The translations under genes were made by a program, and so were the position numbers. Of a stretch of DNA of 64,000 nt, positions 1 through 10,332 are shown in pieces. Where the stretch lies: positions 144,206,734-144,270,733 of the forward strand of contig CM043958.1 of the NCBI GenBank assembly GCA_014529385.2, read 5' to 3'. The notes under the pieces are model-generated. The model did not search any database. It saw only the letters and a list, made by a program, of their open reading frames with translations, and had not been told where the DNA came from. The number at the start of each line of letters is the position of its first letter. Position 1 is the stretch's first letter. This DNA is from Adiantum capillus-veneris. Lineage: Eukaryota; Streptophyta; Polypodiopsida; Polypodiales; Pteridaceae.

Positions 1-155
1 TGTAGAGCATAGTGAGTTCTTATTAGGTTTTTACAAAAAAATATGTGTACATACCTGGCGGCCCGCCCACTTACCTGGGCGACCACATTGGGCTTTATAC
101 CCCAACATCAATGTCATAAAAAGCTTCTATGCAAGTGATTATCATTTTTTCTATT

Positions 156-1528
156 TTACACGTCATTTTTCATGTCAAATCTCATACATCTTGCAGCATT
201 GTTTTTTGTAGCCCTGAGAGTGTGTAGCATATATGCTTTTGTGGGCTTGGTGTTTTGGTTTGAATTGGCGAGGATAGGGTAATTCAACATTATCTTTCTT
301 CTGCTTTTCAACACTTTGTATGTATCCCAGGATCTCCTTCTAGCAATTGGAAAATAAGTAGGGTAGATCCTCAGACTCTGTGGTGCATTCATGTAGATAG
401 TTTCATCCTAAGGACCCTTGTTGAACCATCTTTTTCTCCATAGTGGGTGGCTCTTAAGTATGAGTAGTACTTGTTATTTTGTGGCTGCAACTAATTCATA
501 ATCTCTATGTGCATTCATCTCTAAAGCTAGAAGCAACTTCTTCTTCCATAAGATGGATTCTTGCTTCATTAATGGAGATGCTAGCATGTTGTGGCCAAAG
601 TTTTTAACTTGCTCATCTAGTTGTATCATTAGAAGTGATGCACACTCCAAAATCTTTAGTTCATATTCCATGTATTCTTTAGCTACTCCATCTAGCATGT
701 CGACCATCCATTGCTTAAGCTCGTCTTGAGAATCCATTTCTCGTCCATCTAGGTCATGAAATCTACCCTTGATTGAAGTACTAAGTAGATCTCCTAATGG
801 TAGTTGATGAAAACTTTCAAACTCTATGCATGTGGTGTGGGTGATTGGTAGATGTTTAGGTGCTTGTGAGGTGCCACCAAGATCCACAAATTTTGCCTTT
901 ATTTCTCAAGCATGCATCTCAACTTGTGCAGTCAAATCTGCTTTTGCTTTGGGTGGCTATTCTTGTAGCTCCTTGATCTATTGCTCCTTTTGGGAGATAG
1001 TTGTGATCATTTCAGTCATCAATAGTTGTCTTTACAAATTCTCTTATTCCAACTCAGTCTTGAGTGCTTTAAGCTCATTGGAATCTACTGTTGAAGGGAG
1101 ATAAGTAGATGTTGGTGGTGTTGCTTGATTGGCAAGGAGGATAGAGAGAGTTTGCTTCACAACATCATATGAGCTAGATAGCTTTGAGTATTTATTTCCT
1201 CCCTTTTCAATTTTTCTTTGATTTCATCTCACTCTACTTGGAAGTGGCTATTAGCCTCAATATCCCTCTTGATATCTTTGCAAATATTTTTAGCATATCT
1301 CTTTTCCTTCTCTAGAGCATCTATTTTTTCCTTATCTTGAGCTGTTTGTAGCTTTTGTTTGTCCTTTTGTAGACTATCCACCACTAGATATTTGAGTTAT
1401 GCTATCTCTTGAGTTGCTTTTGTGGTGGGGTCTTTGGCCTCTTCAGCTTCCTTAATCCAAGCACCAATGCCATTTTGGCAATTGTAGTTTTGTCATATTG
1501 AGGGTCTTGTTCAGAGTCCCATTGTTGC
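156..1528 (-). pseudogene. decayed coiled-coil gag-like ORF of a minus-strand LTR retrotransposon
   Basis: Reading leftwards from just inside LTR-A, one discontinuous frame encodes a Lys/Glu-rich, coiled-coil-forming protein. Open blocks lie at 887-474 and 392-156, with interrupted coding between 1528 and 888. The 887-474 block has segments such as DELKQWMVDML and ECASLLMIQLDEQVKNF. Most interruptions are TAA or TAG where the context suggests Gln. A 700-bp copy of its start lies at 46291-46990, at the same distance from LTR-B. The position right after an LTR and the composition suggest a Gag or leader ORF, but no capsid or zinc-knuckle motif was seen, so the function is inferred from position only. 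The element continues beyond the left edge of the window. Confidence 0.55.
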
Positions 1529-1539
1529 AATAGCTCCAA

Positions 1540-2423
1540 TGACCAAAAAAATTATCAACCGGAGGGATGAGCTACCCGGCTAGGGCATGGAAACACTCAC
1601 ACGATTAGTGAGCTAATTATGGAAACACAAAGGGTTAACTCTACGAGGTGAGCTTCTCGGCCTATGGAGGAGCTAAGCCGCAATGAAGGGCAATCTCCAT
1701 ATCCACTTCTCTTCACCTCCAATCAACCCAATCACACACACTACGATTGAAAGATGCACACAACACTAATCCTATCATGCAGCACACTAATCGAAAGCAC
1801 ACACACATAGATCTATCAAGCACCACACTCCAATCAAACCTACATGCACACAAGCATAAGAGGGCAATCTCACAAGATTAGAGAGGGATTAACCACTAAT
1901 TAGTTAAGATCTAGTTAATCTAAGCATCATAGGCAATCATGTAAGAAGTAAGAGAGAGGCATAGTGAGAGAGAATGAATCATTGATTAGTGTTAATCAAG
2001 TCTCATGAGCAAGGAGAAGCTCAAGGACTCCATAGCCACACACCTCAAGAGCTCTCACCAAAGAGTGCTCTCAACAAATGACTTGAGAACCCTAATTTCT
2101 TTTACACGCTGCCTTATATACCTATGGTAAAAATATGCAATGTTCAGCCGCCCAAGGCCTTTAGGGCTCGCTACTTATTGAATCTGCAACCTAGGCACAA
2201 TAAGTGACCTATTATTTACAACTTGGAACTCCCATTGAGCCCGTAACACATTAAAATATTACAATGGCTTGAAATAAATTGGGAATCTACAATACATGAC
2301 CATTTTGGGAAAACATGAAAAATGTGTAACTCCAATCTTTACTACTTCTTTGTGTTCATCCTCAATGTGCATTCGTACGTCTTCGATCTTTAGCAGTTTC
2401 TGTTAACTGACGTTGACTCAACA
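1540..2423 (-). repeat. LTR-A, about 880-bp long terminal repeat
   Basis: On the minus strand it starts TGTTGAGTCAACG, contains a TATA-like TATATAAGG stretch (near 2112-2120), and ends near 1540 before a sequence resembling a degenerate initiator-Met primer site. A second copy is LTR-B (46990-47530 plus 56578-56911), of nearly equal length once the T1 transposon is removed. The outer end is exact (TG at 2423 on the minus strand); the inner end is uncertain by about 10 bp. The sequence on both sides looks like element interior: a polypurine tract to the right and a gag-like start to the left. Confidence 0.75.
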
Positions 2424-2462
2424 TTCCCCCCTTCCTATTTCAGTGCCCGTCCTCGGGCACTG
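2424..2462 (-). promoter_or_regulatory. polypurine tract and adjacent hairpin at 3' end of E0
   Basis: On the minus strand the purine run AGGAAGGGGGGAA directly precedes the LTR-A start, as expected for a plus-strand primer of reverse transcription. Just upstream in the element RNA is a perfect 9-bp stem: CAGTGCCCG at 2441-2449 and its complement at 2454-2462, with a 4-nt loop. E1 has the same layout at 10166-10201. Confidence 0.65.
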
Positions 2463-3421
2463 TTGAAAAGTGTCCGTGGAGGCAAGGGAAGGTTTTGATT
2501 GGTTGTTGATGGGCTAATTTTTTCAATTGTCGTTGAATTTGTTGATGAGGTTCTTCATTTATCGTTGGATTTGTTGATGAGTTTCAATTTGCTGCAGCAT
2601 CTTCATTGGTTTGAATATGTCTAATGTGAGAGATGATGTTGCATTTGTCCGTTGTAATAGCATAATGATGAGGCTATTGTTTATTTATAAAAGGTATGTA
2701 CAATAGAAGTAGAATGATGAGGTTCTAAATTAGGGTCTAAAAGCTGGATGACCAAAGGGAAAAAATCTAGTGGAAAAAAGTGCCTTTGGGATAAGCGCAT
2801 TATCGGAGTACTTATGAGCATGGAAATATTAATAAAGTAATCAAGAGATTATTTGCTGATAGATATGGAATTAAAAAGACAGCAAATATGAGATGGTAGC
2901 ATGATGGAATATTGGTTTGTCTGTTATAGCCCACTCAAGGTGCATAGGTGGAAGCAAAAAAGAGTGTCTAATGCATATGTCCAATGATGGGACATCCTAT
3001 TTATGCATACATAGAAATGCATGGAAAACAATATGCTGTGCAAGAAATATTTTGAGGGGTTATTCAAAAATATGGTGTAGCTATAAAAGCATATGACATA
3101 GCTTTGCAAGCTGGCACCCCTTTAAGAATGGTTTTTGTTGACGAGGATATGTGCTCTCATCTTACTGTGCATTGTGCATGAGTGTTGGACTCTACGACAC
3201 TCCATCAATTATAAGTTAATAGACTTCGACTCTTATGCTCATCTCATCCAGCATGAGCGACACGACTTTAGATATGTTCAACTCTTCCAGCTATGCTTTG
3301 CTCATTTTATGGCTCAGTAGCCCGACTCTGACTATGCCAAAGAGTGTTTTTTGCACCCTGGCGACTTGACTTTTTACATTCTTGTGCTTACTACAAACAT
3401 TTCTTCAGGTAAAAGTAAGCT
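2463..3421. other. non-coding 3' region of E0
   Basis: No supportable gene. It lies between the polypurine tract of E0 and its last coding remnants. Short open frames here lack composition or motif support. Confidence 0.5.
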
Positions 3422-4150
3422 TTAATCCTCAAAAATAGGATTAATGAAGGACCAAGTTGGCATTGAAGGTTTCTTTTGCCATACCTGTTTTATCATCTTT
3501 GACTTTTCATTCGCGTTGGTTGGGCTGTCCTTCTTTGACTGTGAAGACTCCATTGTCCGTTTGATTCTCCAATTGGGCATGTTTATAGAAGTCTTTGATG
3601 TTGTTGTAGACCTCTGTTCACTGTCGGCATCTGGCTTTTGACTAGGAGCATTGGAAGACTTAGGAATCCAAACCTTTTGAGGATCTTTGTAACTCATTTG
3701 TTGACTTTGTTGAGCTCTAGGTCTTGTTGAGCTCTTGAGATCTTCATGCAAGTCTGGTGTAGCTGTAGTTGGCTTGTGGTTGATTGGTAGCCAAATCTTT
3801 GTATAGCGTGTGTAGAATCCTTGTCCAAGAGGAACATTCTTTGAGATCCATCTTTTTTCTGTTTCCTCTTGAAAGTTGTGGTAAACTTCAACATCTTTCG
3901 ATGTTATTCTCTTGTATACCTACTTCTTAGGTACCCTAGAATATTCTCGAGGTTGATACCTAGTGGGCCTTCTTTCCTGGGAGGGACTTGACATTACTTC
4001 ATATGCTCTAACCTGTGGTTTTGGTACCCATATCCGTCTATTACATCCATAGTACTCCTATTCCTTTAAGCTCCATTGTGCTGCTATCCATCCCATGTGT
4101 TTGTCTTTCTGTGTTGATTTTTTGTCGTTAATCCAAACTGGATCATTGAC
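3422..4150 (-). pseudogene. E0: region of repeated Trp-Ile-Pro-Lys-type motifs
   Basis: Across several broken minus-strand frames a short motif recurs: RIWVPK (near 4030), RWISKN (near 3845), KIWLPIN (near 3790), KVWIPK (near 3670) and QVWQKK (near 3485), each embedded in Lys/Gln/Ser/Thr-rich linker. The same motif family occurs in block X downstream of its retropepsin (16893-17215). It resembles a short-linear-motif array in a disordered protein. No known family is recognised; the frames are broken by stops and shifts. Confidence 0.5.
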
Positions 4151-4177
4151 TTTGACTAAATTGCTCTGAATAAACAC

Positions 4178-5510
4178 TTACTTGACTTTCCTTTGCTTTT
4201 TTGAGTACTTTGGCTGAAATATCTTTGCTTTTCTAGGTGTCTCCTTAGAGGTTTCAATTGGGTCAGCAATTGACTTGAAGATTTGAAAGTCTGACTTGCT
4301 TGAAGAAGCTGATCCATGAGGGTTCTTTGATGTCAAGGCATATTCTATCACACCTTCTTTCCTAATTGGTGGAGGTTCCACTTTAGCTATACCTTTGTCT
4401 GCAAGATTTTTCTTTGATCCTTGTGACTTCTACAACTCTGAATTTGGAATTTATGGTTCTATTGAAGATCTTTGTCCAGCTCTTGCCATGGTCTCATCTT
4501 GATCTAACTGTGTCTCTATGGAGGGTAGCTTGAGACTTTTTTGTTACAATCTGACTTACAATAGTTCTTTGTGCTCGAAATGACTGATTGAACTTTGGAC
4601 TTACTATTGCTTCTTGGTTGACTGCAACCTCGATCTTCAAAACTTCTGGCTTTGATGGCATTCTCTGCTCTTTTTGATTTGCACTTGTTATTGCCTGATT
4701 TGCTTTAAGCTCCTCTGAAGTTTTGCTTGATGGAGATGAATCGTCTTCAATAAGCTTTGCTTTGGTATTAGTCTCCATTTTAACTGTGCTTGAGGACTTT
4801 GTGTTGTCGTCCATGGGTGACCAGTCTTGGTCTTCATTCTTTGTTTTCTGTGATGACTCCGTCATGTTTGCATTCTGTATCTTTAGGACCTTTTGGGCCA
4901 TTGGCATTCCCATTATGATGTTGTCTGGCATTTCCTTTGCTGTGATCACATGAAATTGAACTATGATGATCTGTGAACCTACTTCAATGGCGATGGAGAT
5001 GATTCCCCATCATTCTGCTCGTTTGTTTCCTAATATGCTCACAAATCTAGAAGCATCTTCCAGCTGTGGTTGGCCACATCTTTTCCAAGTGCAAAAAGAC
5101 ATCAGGTTCTTGTCTAACTTGAAATCTAGCTTTACTTCTTTTGACAACTTTTCTTTGTTTTCACCAACAATGTTGCACTTGATCGTCTTAGGATTTCTTT
5201 CTGTATTGAGTGCTTTTGTGGTGGCGGTGTCTGTAGGTTGAACTTTTTCTACATTGGCTTTGCCTTGATCACTTGCTTCCGTTGATGTCGACTCGTATGA
5301 CTGTGATACTGCACTTTTTTGCAATTGTTGAGCATTGTCTTCCTGCATTTGAGTAACCTTTGACCTTAAAAGGTCCATTGTACTGTCTGGCAGAATCTGT
5401 CTCTTCGGAGTAGATTTTGGTGGTGACCTTTGTGTAGCTTTTTGGACTTTATCTCCCATTGACTTTGACTTTTTTGCCACCTGTTCTAGTAGCTTGAGGC
5501 TTTGCATCAT
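4178..5510 (-). pseudogene. E0: disordered linker with possible degenerate retropepsin
   Basis: Open minus-strand blocks at 5510-5010, 4949-4494 and 4381-4178 encode Lys/Gln/Ser/Thr-rich sequence. Between about 5240 and 4900 a more structured stretch reads TIKCNIVGENKEKL, then FHVITAKEMPDNIIMGMPM. The last part resembles the end of a retropepsin fold, where the family usually has a valine strand and then (I/L)LG(R/M)PF. The catalytic Asp-Ser/Thr-Gly is not visible. This is an inference; in block X a clear retropepsin occupies the same place, just before the W-motif repeats. Confidence 0.35.
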
Positions 5511-5734
5511 CTTTAGATAGTCTTTGACTTCAGTCGTACCATCGTAGGGGTTTGTACAAGATCATGATCTTGCTGATATTTGTTACCATGTGCATCTTGA
5601 TATGCATATGTGAGCTTGGTCACATATAACTGTTTGAACACTATCGTACTTGTTGGATTTTGACTTTGACTTGTGGAGATCAACTGAAACTTCTGTCCTT
5701 GATGATATTCATAGAAGCATTTATCTGTAGACTC

Positions 5735-6649
5735 TTATGGAATATGGGTCAATTGGAAACTTCGAACAACCATATGATCTTTCAATGGTTTCTGCTTAGA
5801 ATAGGTCTGTTGGCTAGAAACTCTGGGGCTTCTAACTGACATTGCGGTTCTTGATACATAAGCTGAGCTTGATGGATTTATAGCTGCCCCTTTCTTAGGG
5901 TGATCACTATAGCCTGCTTCATTGTAAGAGTTCAAAATTGTTTGGCTCTGATTTAGTCTCACCTTCTGGGAATGTGAAGGTACACTTTGGGTAGCATTGT
6001 TGATGTTTGGCATTTGTAAACCTTCTACATAGTTTCCTATGTATCTTCGAGAAACATGACAAATTATTCCCCAAATCAAGCTATAAATAGCTTTATCTTT
6101 GCCCTGATATTGTCTATCCCATAGGTCTCCTATGATATGGGCTTCTATGGTTTCAAGACCAAAGGCATCATAGATGCTAGACTCTTGTCTATATCTACGA
6201 CTTTTTTTGTCAAAGTATATGTTCGTTTGGTCACAACATCGAAGCTTGATTTTCGATGGAGGAGAGTTTGGTTCTGAACAGATTTCTGGGTTCACTCGGG
6301 TAATATCCTTCAGCTCTAGAGAGAATGGGCTATAATAGATTTTTTCCTCTGAAATGAACCATCCTTTCTGATCTATCACTGGACGCACTTCTATGAGCTG
6401 GTATGTGAGCCGTTCAAACACTGGTTGATCCTTTTTGTACAGTTGTCCTTTTTGGTCTACATAGTGTGCATATGAATGATGTGTACCATACAATGCTAAC
6501 ATCATTCTGTTTGATGTGTCTCTTAGACTCGTGAATGATTGCACACTTGTGTCAATGGATGCAAAATCATTTGCAAATTCAACAGTCTTTTCAACCTTTG
6601 GTGATATCTCGACACCTTTACTAAATTCAAGCAAGAATTTGTTCTTCAA
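5735..6649 (-). CDS. E0: 304-aa ORF of unknown function
   Basis: An uninterrupted 304-codon minus-strand frame, the longest in E0. It has a folded-looking first two thirds with many aromatic residues, for example LALYGTHHSYAHYVDQKGQ and YDAFGLETIEAHIIGDLWD, and a Ser/Gln-rich last third. It overlaps the zinc-knuckle ORF by 4 bp and follows it in transcription order, in the region of a Ty3 element where gag or protease would lie. No catalytic motif or family is recognised. The first codon seen is ATG, but the real protein may begin upstream. Confidence 0.5.
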   Translation of the reverse strand: MKNKFLLEFSKGVEISPKVEKTVEFANDFASIDTSVQSFTSLRDTSNRMMLALYGTHHSYAHYVDQKGQLYKKDQPVFERLTYQLIEVRPVIDQKGWFISEEKIYYSPFSLELKDITRVNPEICSEPNSPPSKIKLRCCDQTNIYFDKKSRRYRQESSIYDAFGLETIEAHIIGDLWDRQYQGKDKAIYSLIWGIICHVSRRYIGNYVEGLQMPNINNATQSVPSHSQKVRLNQSQTILNSYNEAGYSDHPKKGAAINPSSSAYVSRTAMSVRSPRVSSQQTYSKQKPLKDHMVVRSFQLTHIP

Positions 6650-6942
6650 AGAATCATTTTAAGCTTTTCACGTGCCTGTGCATCTTTTTGCTCATTTTGA
6701 ACTTGGAATGTTTTTACTGGTGCTTCTATTGGTAATGCATAATCATCTGATTGCATTAAAAGTGACGAGTTAAATGTACTTACATCGAGATTCACATTTC
6801 CAATTTGCTTTGTACCTTGCTTGGCAGTTGATGTGTCCCTATTGTCTGGAGTTCTTGGACAATCTTCAGGAAAATGTCCACCTTTTCGTCCACAATCTGA
6901 GCAATACGCCATGACTAGTGGTATTCCAATTGGCTCCGTCAT
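6646..6942 (-). pseudogene. E0: zinc-knuckle segment
   Basis: A 98-codon open block containing YCSDCGRKGGHFPEDCP, a CX2CX5HX4C zinc knuckle (one residue longer than the canonical CX2CX4HX4C) typical of retrotransposon Gag nucleocapsid domains, followed by an acidic/Gln-rich tail. It is the clearest retroelement hallmark in E0. Upstream Gag coding is interrupted between here and the start block at 7519. Confidence 0.6.
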
Positions 6943-7312
6943 GTTACTGAGAAGTTTCTGCTTCTATGCTTGCCTAGTTGTCAGCATCTTCTTTTAAAAC
7001 ACTGAGCATCAAGCTCTAGAATGCTCCATCTAGACCTTTGTACCGTCTTTGGTTTGGTTCTCCAATTAGACTGGCTTCTATTGGCTGATCTGTTGTTTCT
7101 TCCATTACTGGCTCTCGACTATAGATCTGACTACTGTAATCCATTTACAATGACCCTGATTGTATATGCACTAAATGGATGCTTTGCGAACTAGTGCAAG
7201 TTTTTGGATAACCACTTGGGCTGATCTTTTGTACTTCTATCTGCACCTCATCTGTGAGTTTGCAATACCTGGCTCCACTAAAGTTTGTGAACATGTGGGA
7301 GTTCTCTGAATT

Positions 7313-7519
7313 TTACTTCACTTTGATCAGTAGGATCTTGGCTTGTGTGCTACTTTTACTGCTCATTAGATATCTATGGCCTTCTGAATTTGTGTACAAA
7401 AATTTATCTCCATTGTAGCCATAAAGCTGTAAAATCTGCTCTGTTGCACTTATACATGTGTTACCACTGCTACTGGCTTGCTCTGTTGTACTTGAACTCT
7501 CAGCTCGAGATGAGTCCAT
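7313..7519 (-). pseudogene. E0: N-terminal ORF segment
   Basis: A 68-codon block starting MDSSRAESSS, followed by ILQLYGYNGDKFLY and EGHRYLM. A comparable signature occurs in the leader ORF of E1 around 42080-42180 (reading IIRVYDDGYRFRD, then GNHYLIV), so E0 and E1 probably share a distant ancestor and this is the start of the E0 polyprotein. No function is known. Confidence 0.4.
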
Positions 7520-8640
7520 GTCAATTGGTTCTGTAAAAACAGTCTCCTAGCAAATTTTGGTATTGATTAGCATAATTTCTCCTGCTCGTACTCACCTAAT
7601 CTGCAATCCACCGTGGTTTGTCGATTTTCAGCTTGATTTTGACAGATTTAGAAATTTGTCTGTCCCTCACCTTTTGGCTCGTTTGATATGATTCGCTCTT
7701 GGGATTTGTGAATCTTCTAGCTTTGCGGTGTTTCCTCGGTATGCGGTACACTTTCCGGCTTTGCTTTTGCTCTTCTGGGTCTTTTTTCGGGCTCGTTTTC
7801 GCGTTTGCTCCGCGTGTGATTTTTTTGCTTTTCTGGGTTTTTCTAGCACTTCCTAACTTTTTTTGTCTTTTTCTGGCACTTTCAATAAGTTCCTTTTTTT
7901 TTTGCTAATTATTTGTTAAATTTTAAATTTTCTATTTTTTGATATTTTTTGTATTTTTTACGCTCTTTTTTGGAAAAGTTTTGATTTTTACGGAATTTCT
8001 AGTGAATTTTCAAAAAACAAATTGTGATTTATTTGTGAGTTTTTGAAATTTTTATGATTTTTCTATGTGCTATTTTATTTTTTTGTGAAATTTTCTATTG
8101 TTTTGTGAATTTTAGTATTTTTAATGGATTTTTTGAGGTTTTTTTCTTTCTTTGTGATTTTTTTGGTCGTTTTTTCTAGAATTTTCTAAGAATTTTTTAT
8201 GTTTTTTTGAGTTTTTTAATTTTATGGTGATTTTTTTCTGATCAATTTTGAATTTTTATGAATTTCCTAGGTTTTTTTCTATTTCTCTAAAAAAATTTAA
8301 CTCTTTTTGAAATTTTTAATGATCTTCTATGTGATTTTTAATTTTTTGTGAATTCTTTCTATATTTTCTTTTTTTTGGTGATTTTTTAATATTTTTTAAT
8401 GAATTTTTGAAGAGGTTTTTTTAAAAAAAATTAATGAAATTTTTATACTCTTTTTTATTTTTGAAGAATTTTTTAAACTTTTTTTTTGAAATTGTATTTT
8501 TTTAATGATTTTTTATTTTTTTCAATGATTTTTTTTTTGTGAATGGCTTTTTGATTTTTTATGTCCTTTTTAAAATTATTTTTTAACTTATTTTATTTTC
8601 CTTTTTATTGTGATTTTTTTTAAAAAAAATAATGCAGCCC
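7520..8640. other. leader of E0 and T-rich low-complexity stretch
   Basis: No gene. From about 7880 to 8640 the plus strand is extremely T-rich, with recurrent GATTTTT and GAATTTTT words, as in degenerate leader DNA of old Ty3 elements. No 5' LTR of E0 was recognised. Confidence 0.5.
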
Positions 8641-8944
8641 CTACTTACCTGGCCGTTGACAGTGGATTTGCGCACGCGCGGTATAATTGGAGCAGCGAGT
8701 TTCACGGCGGGGATTGGCAACGTGGCGTGTAACGCAGGGCAGGACAGTGCGGATTGCAGGGAAGTAGAATTAGCGAGAGAGGGCCCAAAGGGGGAGAGTG
8801 GGAGACGATGCGCTGCAGCGGCTACACAACAATAGGGACTCAGGGAGTGTGTGTGTGTGTGTGTGTGTGTGTGTATTAATAACTTTAAAAACATGGGGGG
8901 TGCACGCGGGCAGCAGGGGAGATTCGAGAGAGAGAAGGAAGAGT

Positions 8945-9019
<75 letters not shown>

Positions 9020-9260
9020 AGAGGTGCACACGGGAAGGGGATTGAGGGGGAATAGAAAGAGAGAGAGTGAGAGAGGGTTTAGAGAGGAGAGTGAGTGAGT
9101 GCAGAGAGTTGGGGAAAGACAAGCAGAAAAGTGGGGCTCAGTCTTCGAGAAAAATCATTTATTCAACCATACAAAATTCCTTTCCTTGAATTTGACAAGA
9201 GGAAATTTTACAAAATTAGATTATTTTTTGGGATTTATTTTCTCTCTTTTGGGGCGGAAT
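8641..9260. repeat. left part of GA-associated repeat G, target of E1
   Basis: A GC-richer segment followed by a (GT)n tract (8847-8874) and a (GA)n tract (8945-9015). The portion 9150-9260 matches 23020-23160 at reduced identity, including the words GAGGAAATTTTA and TTTTTTGGG. It continues on the other side of E1 at 45091, and 23145-23240 gives the uninterrupted arrangement. The nature of repeat G is unknown; no protein is recognised. Confidence 0.6.
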
Positions 9261-9265
9261 ATCTC
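9261..9265. repeat. left target-site duplication of E1 (ATCTC)
   Basis: ATCTC immediately outside the E1 3' LTR is repeated immediately outside the 5' LTR at 45086-45090. A 5-bp duplication is the rule for Ty3/gypsy integrases. Confidence 0.85.
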
Positions 9266-10165
9266 TGTTGGCGGATACGCCGCGACGGACGTCAGTACAG
9301 CAAGAACTCACCTAACAAGATTTGTCAGCTAAGGACGAAGCTCGACCCGCAGGCGCGTGGAACGAGCCTACACTCGATCGACTATTGACTACTTCCTACA
9401 GAGGTCTCCACCCAATGTCTAAGTTACAGCCTTCAAAAGTACACACGAGGAGATGTCCTCCCATCAGACGTTCTCGAAACGCTACGAAACTTTAGGGAAA
9501 TCCTATTAACATCAATAGGCCGCTCTCCCTAAGGTCCGTGACCCAAAACCCTACCAAAAACACCCGGTGCAAAATCACTTAGGATGTCTGACAGGTTTTT
9601 GCAGGTCGTCGTTTCTGAAAACTAAAGTGCCTAATGTGTAGCTCTACTCATTGCGAACGCGTTCATATGCTGAAATGCGAAAACAGACACCATATGCTCA
9701 CCGAATTACCAAAAATAGCTCGCGGGTCAATCTTGCGAAGCCGGGCCGTACACGCGCAATGTAGGTGTTGGCACGTAGCTCTCTCCGGGGGCAACACGCT
9801 GCACTTCTCCTCACTCGATTCCGACCACCAGTGTGCGCGTAGCGTCAAGATAAACTCTCACTCTCTCTCGTACACAGAATACTCATCTCATAGACACTTG
9901 ATGAAAATCAACAAAAAGGTTTTTTCATTAAGGTCAAAATTTGGTATAAATACCTTCCAATTACATTATCTCAAGTTCCAAAGTAAAATATTACTCAGTC
10001 TAATGGCAAAAATAATATACGAAATTGGAAACTTCTACAAGCCCTAAGTGTTTTCAAATGAAATTATAGGTTTTTTTCTTAATCAGGGAATGACTACATA
10101 GGATTTCTTTCTTTTCGTAGTCCGCCAGTCTTTAGTTGAGTGTAGCCGCCAGTCTTCTGCTAACA
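9266..10165 (-). repeat. E1 3' LTR
   Basis: A 900-bp repeat with plus-strand ends TGTTGGCGG and CTGCTAACA, matching 44179-45085 over its length apart from small indels. It contains a TATA-like TATAAATA (near 9945). A half-copy of the E1 palindrome (TAGGATGTCT) lies near 9580 and also in the 5' LTR near 44530. Confidence 0.85.
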
Positions 10166-10201
10166 CTCCCCCCCTCCTAGTTCATGTCGTCCCCGACATG
10201 A
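10166..10201 (-). promoter_or_regulatory. E1 polypurine tract and adjacent hairpin
   Basis: The minus-strand purine run AGGAGGGGGGGAG abuts the 3' LTR start and would prime plus-strand DNA synthesis. Upstream in the RNA is a perfect 8-bp stem (TCATGTCG at 10182-10189 with its complement at 10194-10201) with a GGGA loop on the RNA strand. Confidence 0.7.
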
Positions 10202-10332
10202 CAGTGGAGCTGTTGCTTCAGTGGAGGCTTTTGCGCATCTTCAGAACAGACTCATACCGTGCATGCTGGGCCAGTAATGTAGGGCCGAATATATCTGTAT
10301 CGATCGTGAAGAAGCCGGTGTAGAAGGCTTCT

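Noticed and set aside
71-80. GTAAGT-like splice sites after CCAG on the minus strand at the left edge and near 8655
   Set aside because: Attractive as donor sites of a plant gene, but no coding exon or acceptor could be linked.
8583-9122. Long open frames of Ser-Leu or Arg-Glu repeats
   Set aside because: These are translations of GA/CT microsatellites, not genes. The same applies near 22500, 23000, 24000, 29950 and 30050.
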